Below, piece after piece: positions 23,794 to 35,040 of a DNA stretch of 64,000 bases (positions are counted from its first letter, which is position 1; the number at the start of each line of letters is the position of its first letter). This stretch comes from Azadirachta indica (Eukaryota > Streptophyta > Magnoliopsida > Sapindales > Meliaceae), in contig CM040446.1 in NCBI GenBank assembly GCA_022749755.1, positions 6,068,966 through 6,132,965 on the forward strand. The letters are read 5' to 3'. The position numbers and the translations under genes were made by a program. The notes beneath the pieces were generated by a model. The model was not told where the DNA came from. It saw only the letters and a program-made list of their open reading frames with translations, and searched no databases.

Positions 23794-26298
23794 ATGATGG
23801 AAGCTCATATAAGTAGAATGGTTAATTTGAATGGTGTAAATTATCATTTATAGAAGGGAAAGATAGAAGATCTTTTATATATGAAAGATTATTATTTACC
23901 TGTGTTTGAGAAATAGAAACCCGATAATAAAACAGATGCACAATGGAAGTTGCTTCATCGTTAAGTGTGTGGGTATATTAGGCAATGGGTAGATAACAAT
24001 ATTTTGAATCAAATCAGTGGAGAGATAGATGCAAGTTCTTTGTGGAAGAAGTTTGAAGAGTTATATGCCAGAAAAACTAGGAACAACAAACTATTTTTGA
24101 TAAAGCAAATGATGAACTTGAAATATCGGGATGGAAAACCCATGACAGATTACTTGAATGCATTTCAGGGAATTATTAATCAGTTGGCTGGAATGAACAT
24201 CAAATTTGAAGATGAAGTACAAGGGTTATGGCTTTTAGGCACATTACCGGACTCATAAGAGACATTTAGAATGTCATTATCTAACTCAGCTCCTGATGGT
24301 ATTATCAACATGGAATTAACTAAGAATAGTGTTCTGAATGAAGAGAATAGAAGAAAGTTAAAGGGTTCTTCACAGTCAGATATCTTAGTCATAGAAAAGA
24401 GGAGGAGGAGTAAGAGTAGAGGTCCGAAAAATAGAGATAAAAGTAAAAGCAAGACCAATAAGTTTGCCAATGTTGAGTGCTATCATTGTGGTTTAAAGGG
24501 GCATATAAAGAAGTATTGTCGACAACTCAAGTGAGACAATAAGAAGGATAAAAGAAAGGAAAAGAAAAATGATGACAGCAGTGATGATGACAGAGTTGCT
24601 ACTGTTACAGACGACTTTCTTATTATGTATCATGATGTTGTCAACCTTGTATGCCATAAGACCAACTGGGTAATTGATAGTGGTGCCTCCATTCATGCCA
24701 CATCACGAAAGGAATTCTTTACATCTTATACATCCAGTGATTTTGGAGATGTTAACATAGGAAATAATGGCTTAGCTAAAGCCATAGGCATGAGAGATGT
24801 GTGCTTGGAGACCAATAATAGTATGATGTTACTGTTGAAAAATGTTAAACATATTCCTGATTTTCGTTTGAACTTGATTTTTACAGGTAAACTTGATGAT
24901 GAGGGTTTTTCCAACAACTTTAGTGGTGGTAAATGGAAGCTTAACAAAGGTTCCGTGGTTGTAGGCCAAGGAAAGAAATGTTCTTCATTGTACTTTATGC
25001 AAGCAAAGATTACAAATAGCAGCATCAATACAGTGAAAAATAAAGATACAATTGAGTTATGGCATAGAAAACTTAGTCACATGAATGAGAAGGGTTTGAA
25101 TATTTTGGCCAAGAAGAATATGCTTTCTAAGTTGAAAAATAAATCTCTGAAAAAGTGTATTCATTGCTTGGCAGGGAAGCAAACTAAGATTACCTTCAAG
25201 ACGTCTCCACCTTCAAGAAAATCAAGTATACTCGAACTAGTACACTTTGATGTTTGTGGCCCTATGAAAACAAAAACAATTGGTGGTGCTCTTTATTTTG
25301 TGACTTTTATAAATGATCACTCAAGAAAGTTGTGGGTTTATACATTGAAGACAAAGAATTAAGTATTAGATGTGTTCAAACAGTTTCAGGCCTCAGTTGA
25401 GAGACAGACTAGAAAGAAGTTGAAGTGCATCAAAACTGATAATGGGGGTGAGTATTCTGGACCATTTGATGAGTATTGCAAACAGTTAGGAATTCGTCAT
25501 CGAAAGACACCTCCAAAGACTCCTTAGTTAAATGGGCTAGCTGAGAGGATGAATAGAATACTAGTTGAAAGAGTGAGATGTTTGCTTTCACAAACACAAT
25601 TGCCAATATCTTTTTGGGGGGAGGCTTTGAATACAGTTGTACATGTATTGAATCTCACACTGTGTGTTCCTTTAGACTTTGATGTTCTGAATAAAGTTTG
25701 ATCAAGAAAGGATGTTGCTTATGATCATTTGCGTGTCTTTGGATATAAAGCATTTGTGCATATTTGCAAAGATGAGAGGTCTAAACTTGATGTTAAGACA
25801 AGATAGTGTGTATTTCTTGACTATGGTGAAGATCAATTTGGCTACAGGTTTTATGATTCAGTGCAAAAAAAACTTGTAAGAAGTCGGGAGGCTGTATTTA
25901 TAGAAGATCAAACTATATAGGATATTGAGAAGTCAAAAGAAGCAATACCTCAGTATAGTGATGCGTTGATAGACTTGGATCCAATTCTTCCTACACATGT
26001 TCCAGCACAGCTTACAAATAAAGTCCTGGATGACCCGCATGGTACAGGTGATATTGACACTCATACACAGGTTGAGGTTGATGATGATGTTCAGGATCAG
26101 TCATCTACTTCAGAGGCTTCACTAGATGCTCTACTCAGAAGATCTACCAGAAACTGACAGCTTTCCACACGATAACTTACAAGTGAGTATGTGTTATTAA
26201 CTGATGGGGGAGAATATAATATGTTAACCAAAACTCTTTCGAGGGAAAAGATTAAAGTTTGTTGTTCAATTGTTGGGTTGGCAAGTCCCTCCATATAG
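23794..26298 (+). pseudogene. Ty1-copia gag-protease-integrase polyprotein, RT deleted
   Basis: One frame runs from ATG 23,794 to the stop at 26,296-26,298 with no frameshift but 12 in-frame stops (for example 23,851, 23,962, 24,256, 24,532, 25,360, 25,525, 25,699, 25,804). In order: gag (CGYIRQWVDNNIL, YRDGKPMTDYLNAFQ, LLGTLPDS), zinc knuckle CYHCGLKGHIKKYC, protease WVIDSGASIHAT, GAG-pre-integrase with WHRKLSH and CIHC, integrase core with FDVCGPM, TDNGGEY and LAERMN (D, D, E all present), and an acidic stretch ending LLRRSTRN. After LLTDGGE the frame jumps to NMLTKTLSREK, the extreme end of RNase H, so RT and nearly all RNase H are missing. The element could never have moved on its own in this form. 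Confidence 0.9.
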
Positions 26299-26300
26299 TT

Positions 26301-26315
26301 GGAAAGGGGGAGATT
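26301..26315 (+). promoter_or_regulatory. Polypurine tract of the copia element
   Basis: GGAAAGGGGGAGATT lies immediately before the 3' LTR, where plus-strand priming occurs in copia elements. Confidence 0.8.
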
Positions 26316-27087
26316 TATTGCGTTAGGTTTTCTCTTATTTGGAGATGGCCCAAATTTTTTCTTTAATAGTAACTAAGCCCAATTAGCTCAAGGACATTTT
26401 GGTCTTGTCTCAAGTAGAGTTTAGTGTTTATTTTGCTGCAATATATATATATGTATTAAGAAGAAAGAGAAGGGTACTGTCCATCATCTAGAGAGAGGCG
26501 GGCACTGTTCACGAGAGAGAGGCAGAATAGTAAACTCAGGACAGTTTTGATTAAGTGGCTGATTAGAGGTCGATTCATGATCCAATTGAGTTAAAATTTT
26601 ACCAGCAGTTTTCTAACTCAGAGGACTAAATTCTAAATGGTGAAGATCAGATTTGACGTTTTCTTTCTCCAGATTTCGTGGTTGGAAGTTAAGCCACTAT
26701 TATGGTGATGTTTTCCTTAAACTCTCTCTAATTTCTTTGTAAAACTTGATTGTTTGTCAAGATTAGATTGTGTGATCTTGAGAATATTGTGAATGTATAT
26801 CTCTAGTTCTAGATAGAGAAAAATTGTGTATTCCCATTATTTGATTATAGCAGAGTTTTTGGGTGAACTACGATTTCGTGATTTTTACTCCTCACATTGA
26901 AGAGGTTTTTCACGTTAAAATTAATTGTATTGTGGTTGCTTTGTTGATGATGTGGTTGCTGTCCAAGAATTGATTTTGAGCTCAAAGATTGTTACTCTAT
27001 TTGTTTGTTTTCTATTAGGTTCACGCAAGAGAGGATAAGATAATTATTGTACTTCTGCAAATTTGTTTTTATTAGTTTATCCTAACA
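26316..27087 (+). mobile_element. Ty1-copia element, 3' LTR
   Basis: 772 bp from TATTGCGTTAGG to ATCCTAACA, homologous throughout to the 5' LTR. It is followed by the right target duplication AAAAT and unit-4 sequence. Confidence 0.9.
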
Positions 27088-27426
27088 AAAATTATAAGAA
27101 ATCATGAGAAATGTTATGTGCTATTTACATGGTTGACACTTGTCAAAAGAAATTTTAAAACCTTTATCAAATCAATGAATGAATATAAAAGCTAAAATTT
27201 TTACTTTGAAGATATGAAAAAACTTGAAAACATCAAGAAAAAACGCTCTCTTAACTCAGAGTCTCTCTCTAATTATATTTTTTGGCAATTGACTTGATCT
27301 CCGAGGGCGTATATAGGAAAATAATTTGGCATCCCTAACCACATTTTTTTTTGCAAGAAAAAATGAGACTATCTACTACTTGAAGTTTAATATGTAGACA
27401 AAGTATCCACGTTATTAAATTGGGCA
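27088..27426 (+). mobile_element. Gypsy-type LTR-like remnant, unit 4, right part
   Basis: Continuation of the block at 22,857-22,986 after the copia insertion; see the unit-1 entry for the landmarks. Confidence 0.35.
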
Positions 27427-29421
27427 AAAATTGCATCAATAGAAATGACAGTTACACTTGCTTCAATTATTATATAAATGAAAGTATCCACAATAAGCCA
27501 TATCAAGATAAATTAGTTGATGACGAATTTGATGATCTATACATGCAATTAGTAAAACAAATTACAAGGATGTTTCCAATAGAATTAGAATTTATAAAAG
27601 TATAAGATATAATTAATTTTTTTTTAAAACAATAACGTTATAATAGAAATTTTAGAATGCAATCGTGGATAATTATAATAAGAAACTATTTACAAGTAGC
27701 CCTTCCTTTACTTATAAAATCCGCCATAAGGTCGAAGCAGATTATGAAACAACAAGCTTATATTTTTCTTAATTACCAACTACAAATTTAATTAAAAATT
27801 CTAAAATAAGCCGCTTATTGGCTTTTCTATAGCCACCGCGAATGAAAGTCGACCTTTGGTTGCACTGCATATATATTTGGGTTAATTATATTGTCGTATT
27901 CTCACTAGTTAGACTTCTGTTTAATTGATGGGAGAAAATAAATTAATCACATTCCTCCGGGTTCTAATGTTGCTAGTATTTGAATGACAATTTTTTGTAT
28001 ACCATCTGAAAAGATTTTAGTAATTAATCTAACTAATACATAATAATTTGTCACGTGAATCTAATTAATAATGTTTACTAGTAGTCTTTGTCGCATAAAT
28101 CTAATTAATTTATTTTAAAATTAAACTTAAGTTGGAGGCAATTTATTATATTATTTTAGTGGTATATAAATTTTAAAATATTTTTCCATTTTAAATGATT
28201 AGAAACGTTCCTTTATTATATTAATTCTTTTCCTTAAATATAATATAGAAGTCAGCATTGAAAATTTGGAGTTAGGTTTTATGTGAAGTTATACACGTTA
28301 ATTAAGAAAAACTCCTTCTAATGCTGGGAACATTAAATGAATTTGAATGCTCTCGAAACAACAAAAATTATTAATGTAGGACCTTAGGCGTTGTTTAAAA
28401 ATGTATTCACATCATCAATTCGCGTAACTTAAAAGATTAGTAAACTGAATTGCCAAATTAAATACTTAAAGATTTTTTTAGGGATTAGATGGGTGAGAAA
28501 CATACCTTGCGAAACAACAAATTTTTGCTCTTATTATTTTTCAAATTAAAGACGATTTAAGAGCGTTAAACATATCTCATACCATCTAAACTACAATCCA
28601 AATAATATTTAAATATTCAAATGTTAATTTGCAGACCTATTCATACATTAAATGGGGAAAATAGCCACCAACAAAGTTCAAAGATGCGTACTTTCTTGAT
28701 TGCACTGGTATAATGTTTATTATTCTGTTATATGTTATTCCTTTCATGCGTTAAATATTTAATTGTTTGCTTAAAATAACATTTTGAAATTAAATATATC
28801 AATTTATTACTTATGTTAGGATATGTTTATTGTTGAATCTAATTTAAGTTTAAAATTAAAGTTACAAAAGGGTTCGTTAATGCAAACTTTTCATAATGTT
28901 TACTCACTTTTATTACTAATATTTGTTGTTTTTATTTTGAAACAATTACAACTTCAAAACTTCAAAACTACAAACATCAATTTTAAACTAATGTGCAGAG
29001 ATATTTCATAATCCATTCCTCTTCAAATTTAATAGATATTAAAGAAATACTGAATTAGTTAAAAATTAATAGACATTATATTAAACTGAGCTGAACTTCA
29101 TGTTGTTTCACGAAACCCTGTTTGAAATCTAATTGTATATATTCTTATACTAAAAAGACAAAAAAAATAAAGTTTTGAGTTGCATGCTGCAAAAAAGGGG
29201 TCAACATTTATTTATTAATTCATCTTTAAAGACCAGTCCAGCCTTTCGACACAAAATGAAGGAAAACAAAACCTATTCATGAATATTTATTACTTTATTG
29301 CAACAGATGCCATTTTAACGATTTAATAGAAGAGATTTTAAAACAAAATAATGTTATTAGAAGTGCTACGGCCTTAATTTATCGTAATAAATATTTCAAG
29401 ACGAGTAACTCCATCTGACGT

Positions 29422-29430
29422 TCTATAAAT
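29422..29430 (+). promoter_or_regulatory. TATA box of the intact ECA1-like gene
   Basis: TCTATAAAT, 83 bp before the ATG at 29,513, in a leader conserved with copies 1 and 2. Confidence 0.65.
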
Positions 29431-29512
29431 TCCAAACAAATTTCATCTTCAGAATCACAAATTAAACACATCCCTCCGGTTCATACAATACTTACAGCAA
29501 AATAGTTTTCTG

Positions 29513-30127
29513 ATGGCGAAAATATCATCACCAAATACAGGTTCTATGATGTTGGTTGTGGCTTGTATAGCAATATTGGCCTCAACCGGACTAGCGCAGT
29601 TCAAGCCAGCACCACCATTCATCCAAATACCAGGATTATTACCACATATAGAAGGCGCTGATGAATGCTGGGAATCCCTTAGAAGCATTCCAGGTTGCTT
29701 CAGAGAGATTAGCGAGTCACTTTCCCACGGCCAAATTGGAAAAATTGGTCCCGTCTGCTGCAGCGCCATTAATCAAGTCAATGACAGTTGCTGGCCTAAG
29801 ATGTTCCCATTAAATCCATTTTTCCCTCCACTGCTGAAGAATTTCTGTGCTGCACCCTCACCTCAAGTAGCACTGTTAAATGAGACTGAGATTACAGAAT
29901 GCTGGAAACCTATTAGAAAAACAGAAGGGTGTGCTTTAGAGATTTATAAAGCACTCACCAGTGGGCAAATTTTCAGTGGTATTGGCCCTGCTTGCTGCAA
30001 GGTTGTCACTGAAATCAATGACAAGTGTTGGCCCAAGATGTTCCCATTTAATCCCTTCTTCCCTCCATTGTTGAAAACCACCTGTGCTAAGGTTGTCGAA
30101 GATACACCGGCACCCAAGGCAGTTTGA
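29513..30127 (+). CDS. Two-domain ECA1/prolamin-like (DUF1278) secreted protein, copy 4, intact
   Basis: The only intact member: 204 aa, single exon. Residues 1-29 form a signal peptide (hydrophobic MMLVVACIAILASTGLA). Domain 1 has Cys 52, 62, 82, 83, 93 and 112; domain 2 has Cys 130, 140, 161, 162, 172 and 191. Both read C-x9-C-x19/20-CC-x9-C-x18-C with the shared words CWPKMFP and NPFFPPLLK. A short linker (AAPSPQVALLNETEITE) joins them. This cysteine pattern is that of the plant prolamin-like / ECA1 gametogenesis-related family, which includes egg-cell-secreted EC1 proteins. Members are secreted and many act in the female gametophyte. Most members I know of have one domain, so the internal duplication is notable. 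The ATG is the first in frame after the TATA box and matches copies 1 and 2. Role in reproduction is inferred from family only. Confidence 0.88.
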   Translation: MAKISSPNTGSMMLVVACIAILASTGLAQFKPAPPFIQIPGLLPHIEGADECWESLRSIPGCFREISESLSHGQIGKIGPVCCSAINQVNDSCWPKMFPLNPFFPPLLKNFCAAPSPQVALLNETEITECWKPIRKTEGCALEIYKALTSGQIFSGIGPACCKVVTEINDKCWPKMFPFNPFFPPLLKTTCAKVVEDTPAPKAV

Positions 30128-30260
30128 ACAAGCTCCAATTCCATCCAAGGCCTAACTAGAGCACATCAATTCTATCTTTGTTAGTTTTGTTTTTAGGCGT
30201 TATTAATTCTTATAGAATTAGAATGGATTAGTAATTTAGGAGTATGATCTGATTCTTCAT

Positions 30261-30266
30261 AATAAA
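30261..30266 (+). terminator. Poly(A) signal of the intact gene
   Basis: AATAAA in TTCATAATAAATATGTTCGG, about 135 bp after the stop. Confidence 0.55.
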
Positions 30267-30829
30267 TATGTTCGGTTATGTACAAGAACTTACTTTATCA
30301 TTAATTTTGTTCACCATTATTTATTATTAATAATTTAAATAAAAAAAAACTATTTTTAAAAAAACATATATATTTTTCACTATTCTCATACATTATATCA
30401 AATATATTTTCACCATTTTTAAAAATATTTGAGGTAAAATCTTCTCAAGCTTTATGGGAGGTGCAATAAAAGTCAATCAAATTAGTCATAATTTATCATA
30501 ATCAATCAAATATTACAAGAATATATTCCAAAAATAATCTCAGTTTCATTTCCTTTAGTATTTAGTTTTTAATGATATTACAAAATATTACAATATGTAC
30601 ACACACATATATGAGAAGAATCAGCAGCCTCTTAGAATTATATGGTTTTTACATCTTTTATTAGCCTTTATATTAAGAATATATGAAGAGTTTAATTTTT
30701 CTTTTTTAATACACCCTAAGCCAATGCTCAGAACAATGTTATTAGATAATAAAAAGAGAGCATTAAATACAGTGAAGCACAAAAAGGCTCGAACAAATCA
30801 AGAATGGAGAGATTACGTAATTTCCACTA

Positions 30830-31518
30830 GGTAATAACAAAGCTCCACAACGAAAGCAACGGAGGAGAGTCCCACCAACAGAGAGAGGGGCAACTAAGCC
30901 CTAAGTTTGCCATGGAATCTGCGACATTATTGTTTTCCTATAGGTATGGCTAAAACGAAATTCAATTTGTTAAGGAGATGCTTATTATTCAACCAGCGAT
31001 TTGCAAGTAAAGCAGGAGGAGCTAAAGAGTGATCTATCGAGTGTTGAATCACAAGGCATAGAATCAGAATCAAGAGAGAGATTATGCCAATTTTTGTCCA
31101 AAGTCGATCCTCTAACCAAAATAACCGCCATTAACTCCACAACGAAAGCAATAGAGTCACGAAAAAAACTGAAACCACCTAAGAAATTCCAAGAATGATC
31201 CCTGAACACTCCTACGTAAGCTACTGGACCGAGATTGCCTTTAGCTAGGCCATTATAATTGGCCTTAATCCATAAGATAGCCGAGGGGATCCAAATCAAA
31301 ATATGAACCTTTGAAGGCTTGTCAAGAGACCCAAAATGAACAAATCTTAGGCATCGCTTTGCATAGTATCTGATATGTGCAACAACCTTAACCTGAATTG
31401 AATTAAGAGAAGGAGAGACATCCTCAAATCGATGTTTATTCCTGGTTTTCCAGAATGAATAAAAAAATGGTGAGCCGTTAAAAGCCACAGATGAAAAAGT
31501 TGATGGCTGGAATTGCAA
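30830..31518 (-). pseudogene. LINE-type RNase H fragment, unit 4
   Basis: On the minus strand 31,518-30,985 is open for 177 codons: FWKTRNKHRFEDVSPSLNS, VVAHIRYYAKRCLRFVHFG, LGPVAYVGVFRDH, AFVVELMAV, LSLDSDSM. It is the counterpart of the unit-3 fragment with the same loss of the first catalytic Asp (NYNGLAKG), so the mutation predates the duplication. No zf-RVT part follows in unit 4. Confidence 0.8.
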
Positions 31519-31529
31519 TTAAGGTCTTT

Positions 31530-31905
31530 ATTTTATTAAATATTTTATTTCATTAATTAAGGTCTTTAAAGTTTATTTTTTTCTTCTTTCTCTGGTGATT
31601 TATAAAATTTCACTCCTGTTTTTTCTCTTTCTTTTTTAGATCTTATCATTTTAATTAAATAGTTTATCTAAAAAACATTAAAAACTATCATAATTCATAA
31701 ATATTCCAAAAGGTTATTCAATTCATGAGAATACATATAAAGTTTAGTTGCAAACTTTCAAATCCTTCAAACCTAAACTTTTGGCTTTTAATTCTGAATT
31801 CACAATATGCATTTATTTTTGTGCATTTAATTAATGTAAAAAAATTAAACAATTCAATTACATACTATATTACTATTGTTAGGGGCGGAGCCACAAATTT
31901 TCTTA
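31530..31905. repeat. AT-rich inverted-repeat element, unit 4 (direct arm)
   Basis: Same block as 11,300-11,890. Its middle (ATCATAATTCATAAATATTC through CTTTTGGCTTTTAATTCTG) pairs as an inverted repeat with 32,838-32,955. Confidence 0.5.
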
Positions 31906-32289
31906 AACATTTTATTATAACTTATATATTTTAGATGTATTTCTTAGGTTTTTATACAACTTGACTCCTATGCTTTGACAAGTTGTCAATTTATCTCTTA
32001 ATTTATTTATTATTTTAAATTATTATCAAATTAGCTTTGTCTTTTAACCATTTTGCCCTTCTCCAGTTATTTAGTTTTATCTTCGCCATTGATTATTGTT
32101 GTCATTGAATATATCTCTTATTTATGAGGTATTAACATGTAAATTTCATATTATATATATTTACAAATAAATTTACGATTTATTTTAATTGTTACTAGAT
32201 TAATTAGTTGAATAAAATTAATAATCAGTTTTTATTTCATTATTTTGATAATAAATTTTTTTCAAATTTTTAACTTTTAAATAGTAAAG

Positions 32290-33240
32290 TGTTTGACCAG
32301 AGAGAAAATATAATAAAAAAAGAGAAGAAGTAGAAACGAAATTTTATGAGATAAGAAAGAGAAAAAGAGAGAATTAATGATCTTAATTAATTAATATAAA
32401 ATATTTATTATATTTTATTATATTCAATACCTACCCTTTATATACCCTTAATTTAAGAGTTTAATGAAAGATGTAAAGAAGTGTATAATCTTAAGGAGCT
32501 ATTTTTTTTTTTTTTTTTACTTTTTGATCTCGTAATTCATAAATTTCTCTTTTATTTTTTTTATCTCTTTATGATATTTATTTTACTTTTTCTTTTCCTA
32601 ATTACATCTTCTTTCTCCTCAAACATTTTTAATTTTGATTATCATTTATAAACTAAAAAACTAAAAAAAAATTATTTTTTTATGAATATATATTAAAAAA
32701 TTTGAAATTTAGATATTATTATTTTATACAAAGAAATATATGAACACAGTAATGGTAGTAATGGCAATAGAATTTCTCAATTTTTTTTCATACTTTAATT
32801 AAATGCTTGAAAATAAATTTATATTATAAATTCAAAATTAAAAGCGAAAAGTTTAAATGTTCAAGGATTTCAAATTTTACAACCAAATTTTTCATGCATT
32901 CTCATGAGTTAAATAATTTGTTTTTGAATATTTATGAATTATGATAATTGTTAAAGTTTTTTGGACAAGTTAGTTAATTAAAATCACTAGTTTTTATTTG
33001 AATATATGTGTTGATAATAAATTTTGAAGTTTGCAATTTGAAAGTAATAATTAAAATGAGAAGATGTAATGAGGAAAGAGAAGATATAATAAAGAAGATA
33101 AAAGATAAGAGAGAGATTTTACAACTTAAGAGATAAAAAAGAGAAAAATATGTAATTTAAAAGACATAAAAGAGCTTAATTAATGAATATAAAATATTTA
33201 TTTATTACATTCAATCTTTACCTTCCATATATATTTGATC
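32290..33240. repeat. Cluster of related AT-rich repeats in both orientations
   Basis: Contains an inverted relative of the 31,530-31,905 block (32,760-33,215). It also has a further direct relative (TTTGATCTCGTAATTCATAAATTTC, 32,523-32,660) and another inverted piece (32,290-32,410, AAAGAGAGAATTAATG...TAAAATATTTATT). The last recurs at 33,100-33,205. No ORF of note. It is probably a non-autonomous element family nested in itself. Confidence 0.45.
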
Positions 33241-33321
33241 TAAGGGTTAACAGAAAATATAAAATATAGATAAAAATATGGAGCTGCTAATTCGTCCTTA
33301 ATAATATGAGCTGCATATAGT

Positions 33322-33530
33322 ATTTTTTTTAATAGCAAGAAAGCTTTATTAATGAAAAAGGAACCAAATGGTAACAAGATCAAAGGGGGACAAAGTAAGC
33401 CTTACCCTTTAATGAGGCCATAAAACAAGTAGAAGACAAACAAAAAACTTAAAAAAAACAATAAAAAGAAAGCCATTGGCCTCATGAAACAAAAGACTAC
33501 CAATCTCAGCACGATAAGAAGACTACCACA
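33322..33530 (-). mobile_element. LINE 3' end with poly(A) tail
   Basis: On the minus strand, TTTGTCCCCCTTTGATCTTG, TACCATTTGGTTCC, TTCATTAATAAAGC and TTTCTTGCTATT are followed by a run of A. This is the usual look of a plant LINE 3' UTR and tail; the 5' part is absent (dead-on-arrival copy). Confidence 0.45.
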
Positions 33531-33668
33531 TTTAAATATGATAAATGAGTATTTTAATCACTTATCCTTTACTTTATGACTTGAACATATATGTAAATCT
33601 TCAAACGGTAGTTTTGCTTTAATGAAATTTGTTGTTTTGTGTAAAAATGAAGAAAATTATAGTTAAAG

Positions 33669-34983
33669 TGATAAGTAGCACAAAAACGGGATAAAAAGTA
33701 TAAGTCATAAAAAATCTGGACAAAAATGTAAGAAAATTAAGGACTTAAATATAAGAGATAAAGATTCAAGGAATTGAAATGAATATTAAAAGAATTAGGA
33801 ACTAAATTGAAAAAAGACTAAAAGACTTAACTGAAATTAAGTTGATTTGTGCATGGCGCGCCCGCACCCATTTATGGTGCGCTCAAAGGTAGAAAGCAAG
33901 GCCTGGCTGTGCCAAGCTTGGAGTGCCTGTGCCATAAGACTTCTTTCCAGACAAAAGCAAGCCTTTTTAGAGAGAGAAAAGGGAAGAATAAGAAAAGAAA
34001 AGTTTAAAGAAAAGAATCAATCAAGCTAGAAAGCCTTCGGAAGAAGACTTGAAGATTGATTTTGGAAGCCCTTCATCACTAGTTTTGTCTTCTCAAACTT
34101 TCACTTTGTGTTGAAATTCATTTTATTTTTATTATTAGATTGTTGTAAGGATGACGAATTTCATTATGAACTTGTGTTTGATTGTTGATATGTTAGACTA
34201 AATTTTTATGTTCTAGGACTTTGATGTAGCCTAATTCTACCATGTTTTGACTAATTAAAGAATTTGTTATTGTTTTTAATTTTTAATCACTTTGGTTTTT
34301 CTAGCACTTAATGCTAATGATTTATTGTATAACGAATTATTAGATTAAACAAAAATGAATTAGTATTAGGGATATTCTAAATTGTTCCTGGGATTTGAAA
34401 AATTAAGTCTAGTATATTTAGTGTTTGGGAGAACATCAACGACTAAATAATTACATTAATAATTGGGACTTATTGAATTGGGAGATGAATTAATTTCTAA
34501 AAGTTAATAACAGGTTGGATTTATGGAGCAGAAAGCTAATTTAGTCAAACAGAGATATCGGTTGGTTTATCTAAACATAAACCTAGTTCGGCACTCGAGA
34601 GAGGGAATAAGGTTACTTAGAACTTGTTATTACTGTACTAAGAATGAAAACTTAGCAAATCCTAAAATTAGGAGAGACATGGTAAAGGTTAGGTGAAATA
34701 AAAATTTTAGGACCATTTTCATATCAATTTTTGCACGTTCTCTTTCTATTATCTTAATTTGTTAGCTTTTATTTTTGTTAATCAATTTAATTGCTCTTGG
34801 CATAATTTTTCTTTATATTCTCTTGCTCTTGCAATATTAAATGCCTAGATAAAAGTAATCTACGATAGTGGTAGTACTTAACTAAAAATTTAAAAACTTG
34901 GTCCTTATAAGTATGACAAACCTTCTTTTCTTCTCATTACTTGCACGACCACATACAGTTATAGGTTGTGTAGGAGCATAACA
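33669..34983 (+). mobile_element. Athila-type gypsy element A, 5' LTR
   Basis: Starts TGATAAGTAGCACAAAAACG and includes a GC-richer patch with ATGGCGCGCCCGCACC. It ends ...GCATAACA just before a degenerate primer site. A long LTR with this layout is typical of Athila-group Ty3-gypsy elements. No 3' LTR is seen. The left boundary is an estimate. Confidence 0.55.
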
Positions 34984-34989
34984 AGTTTT

Positions 34990-35008
34990 TAGCGTCATTG
35001 TCAGGGAC
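34990..35008 (+). promoter_or_regulatory. Degenerate primer binding site of element A
   Basis: TAGCGTCATTGTCAGGGAC resembles the TGGCGCCGTTGCCGGGGA stretch that follows many plant Athila/Tat LTRs; C/G to T/A changes account for the differences. Confidence 0.6.
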
Positions 35009-35040
35009 TAAAAATTTTTGAGTTTTTGTTAATATTGTGA

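Larger units (their letters stand above)
21690..32200 (+). repeat. Segmental duplication unit 4 (with 4.1-kb copia insertion)
   Basis: Fourth copy. It follows units 1-3 to about 22,986, is interrupted by the copia element, and resumes at 27,088. It continues through the intact gene and LINE RNase H to about 32,200, where it leaves unit 2 at TTTTAATTGTTACT. It lacks the LTR/zf-RVT tail of units 2 and 3. The 27,430-29,420 part is the upstream region of the intact gene: AT-rich, well conserved with units 1 and 2, no gene. Confidence 0.85.

Noticed and set aside
28823..29011. 62-codon ORF upstream of the intact gene
   Set aside because: Leucine/phenylalanine-rich reading of AT-rich promoter DNA; frameshifted or stopped in units 1 and 2.
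29455..29769. 104-codon minus-strand ORF opposite the intact gene (also at 3,605-3,919)
   Set aside because: Exactly antisense to conserved coding sequence; it is open because the copies are nearly identical, and shows no independent motif.
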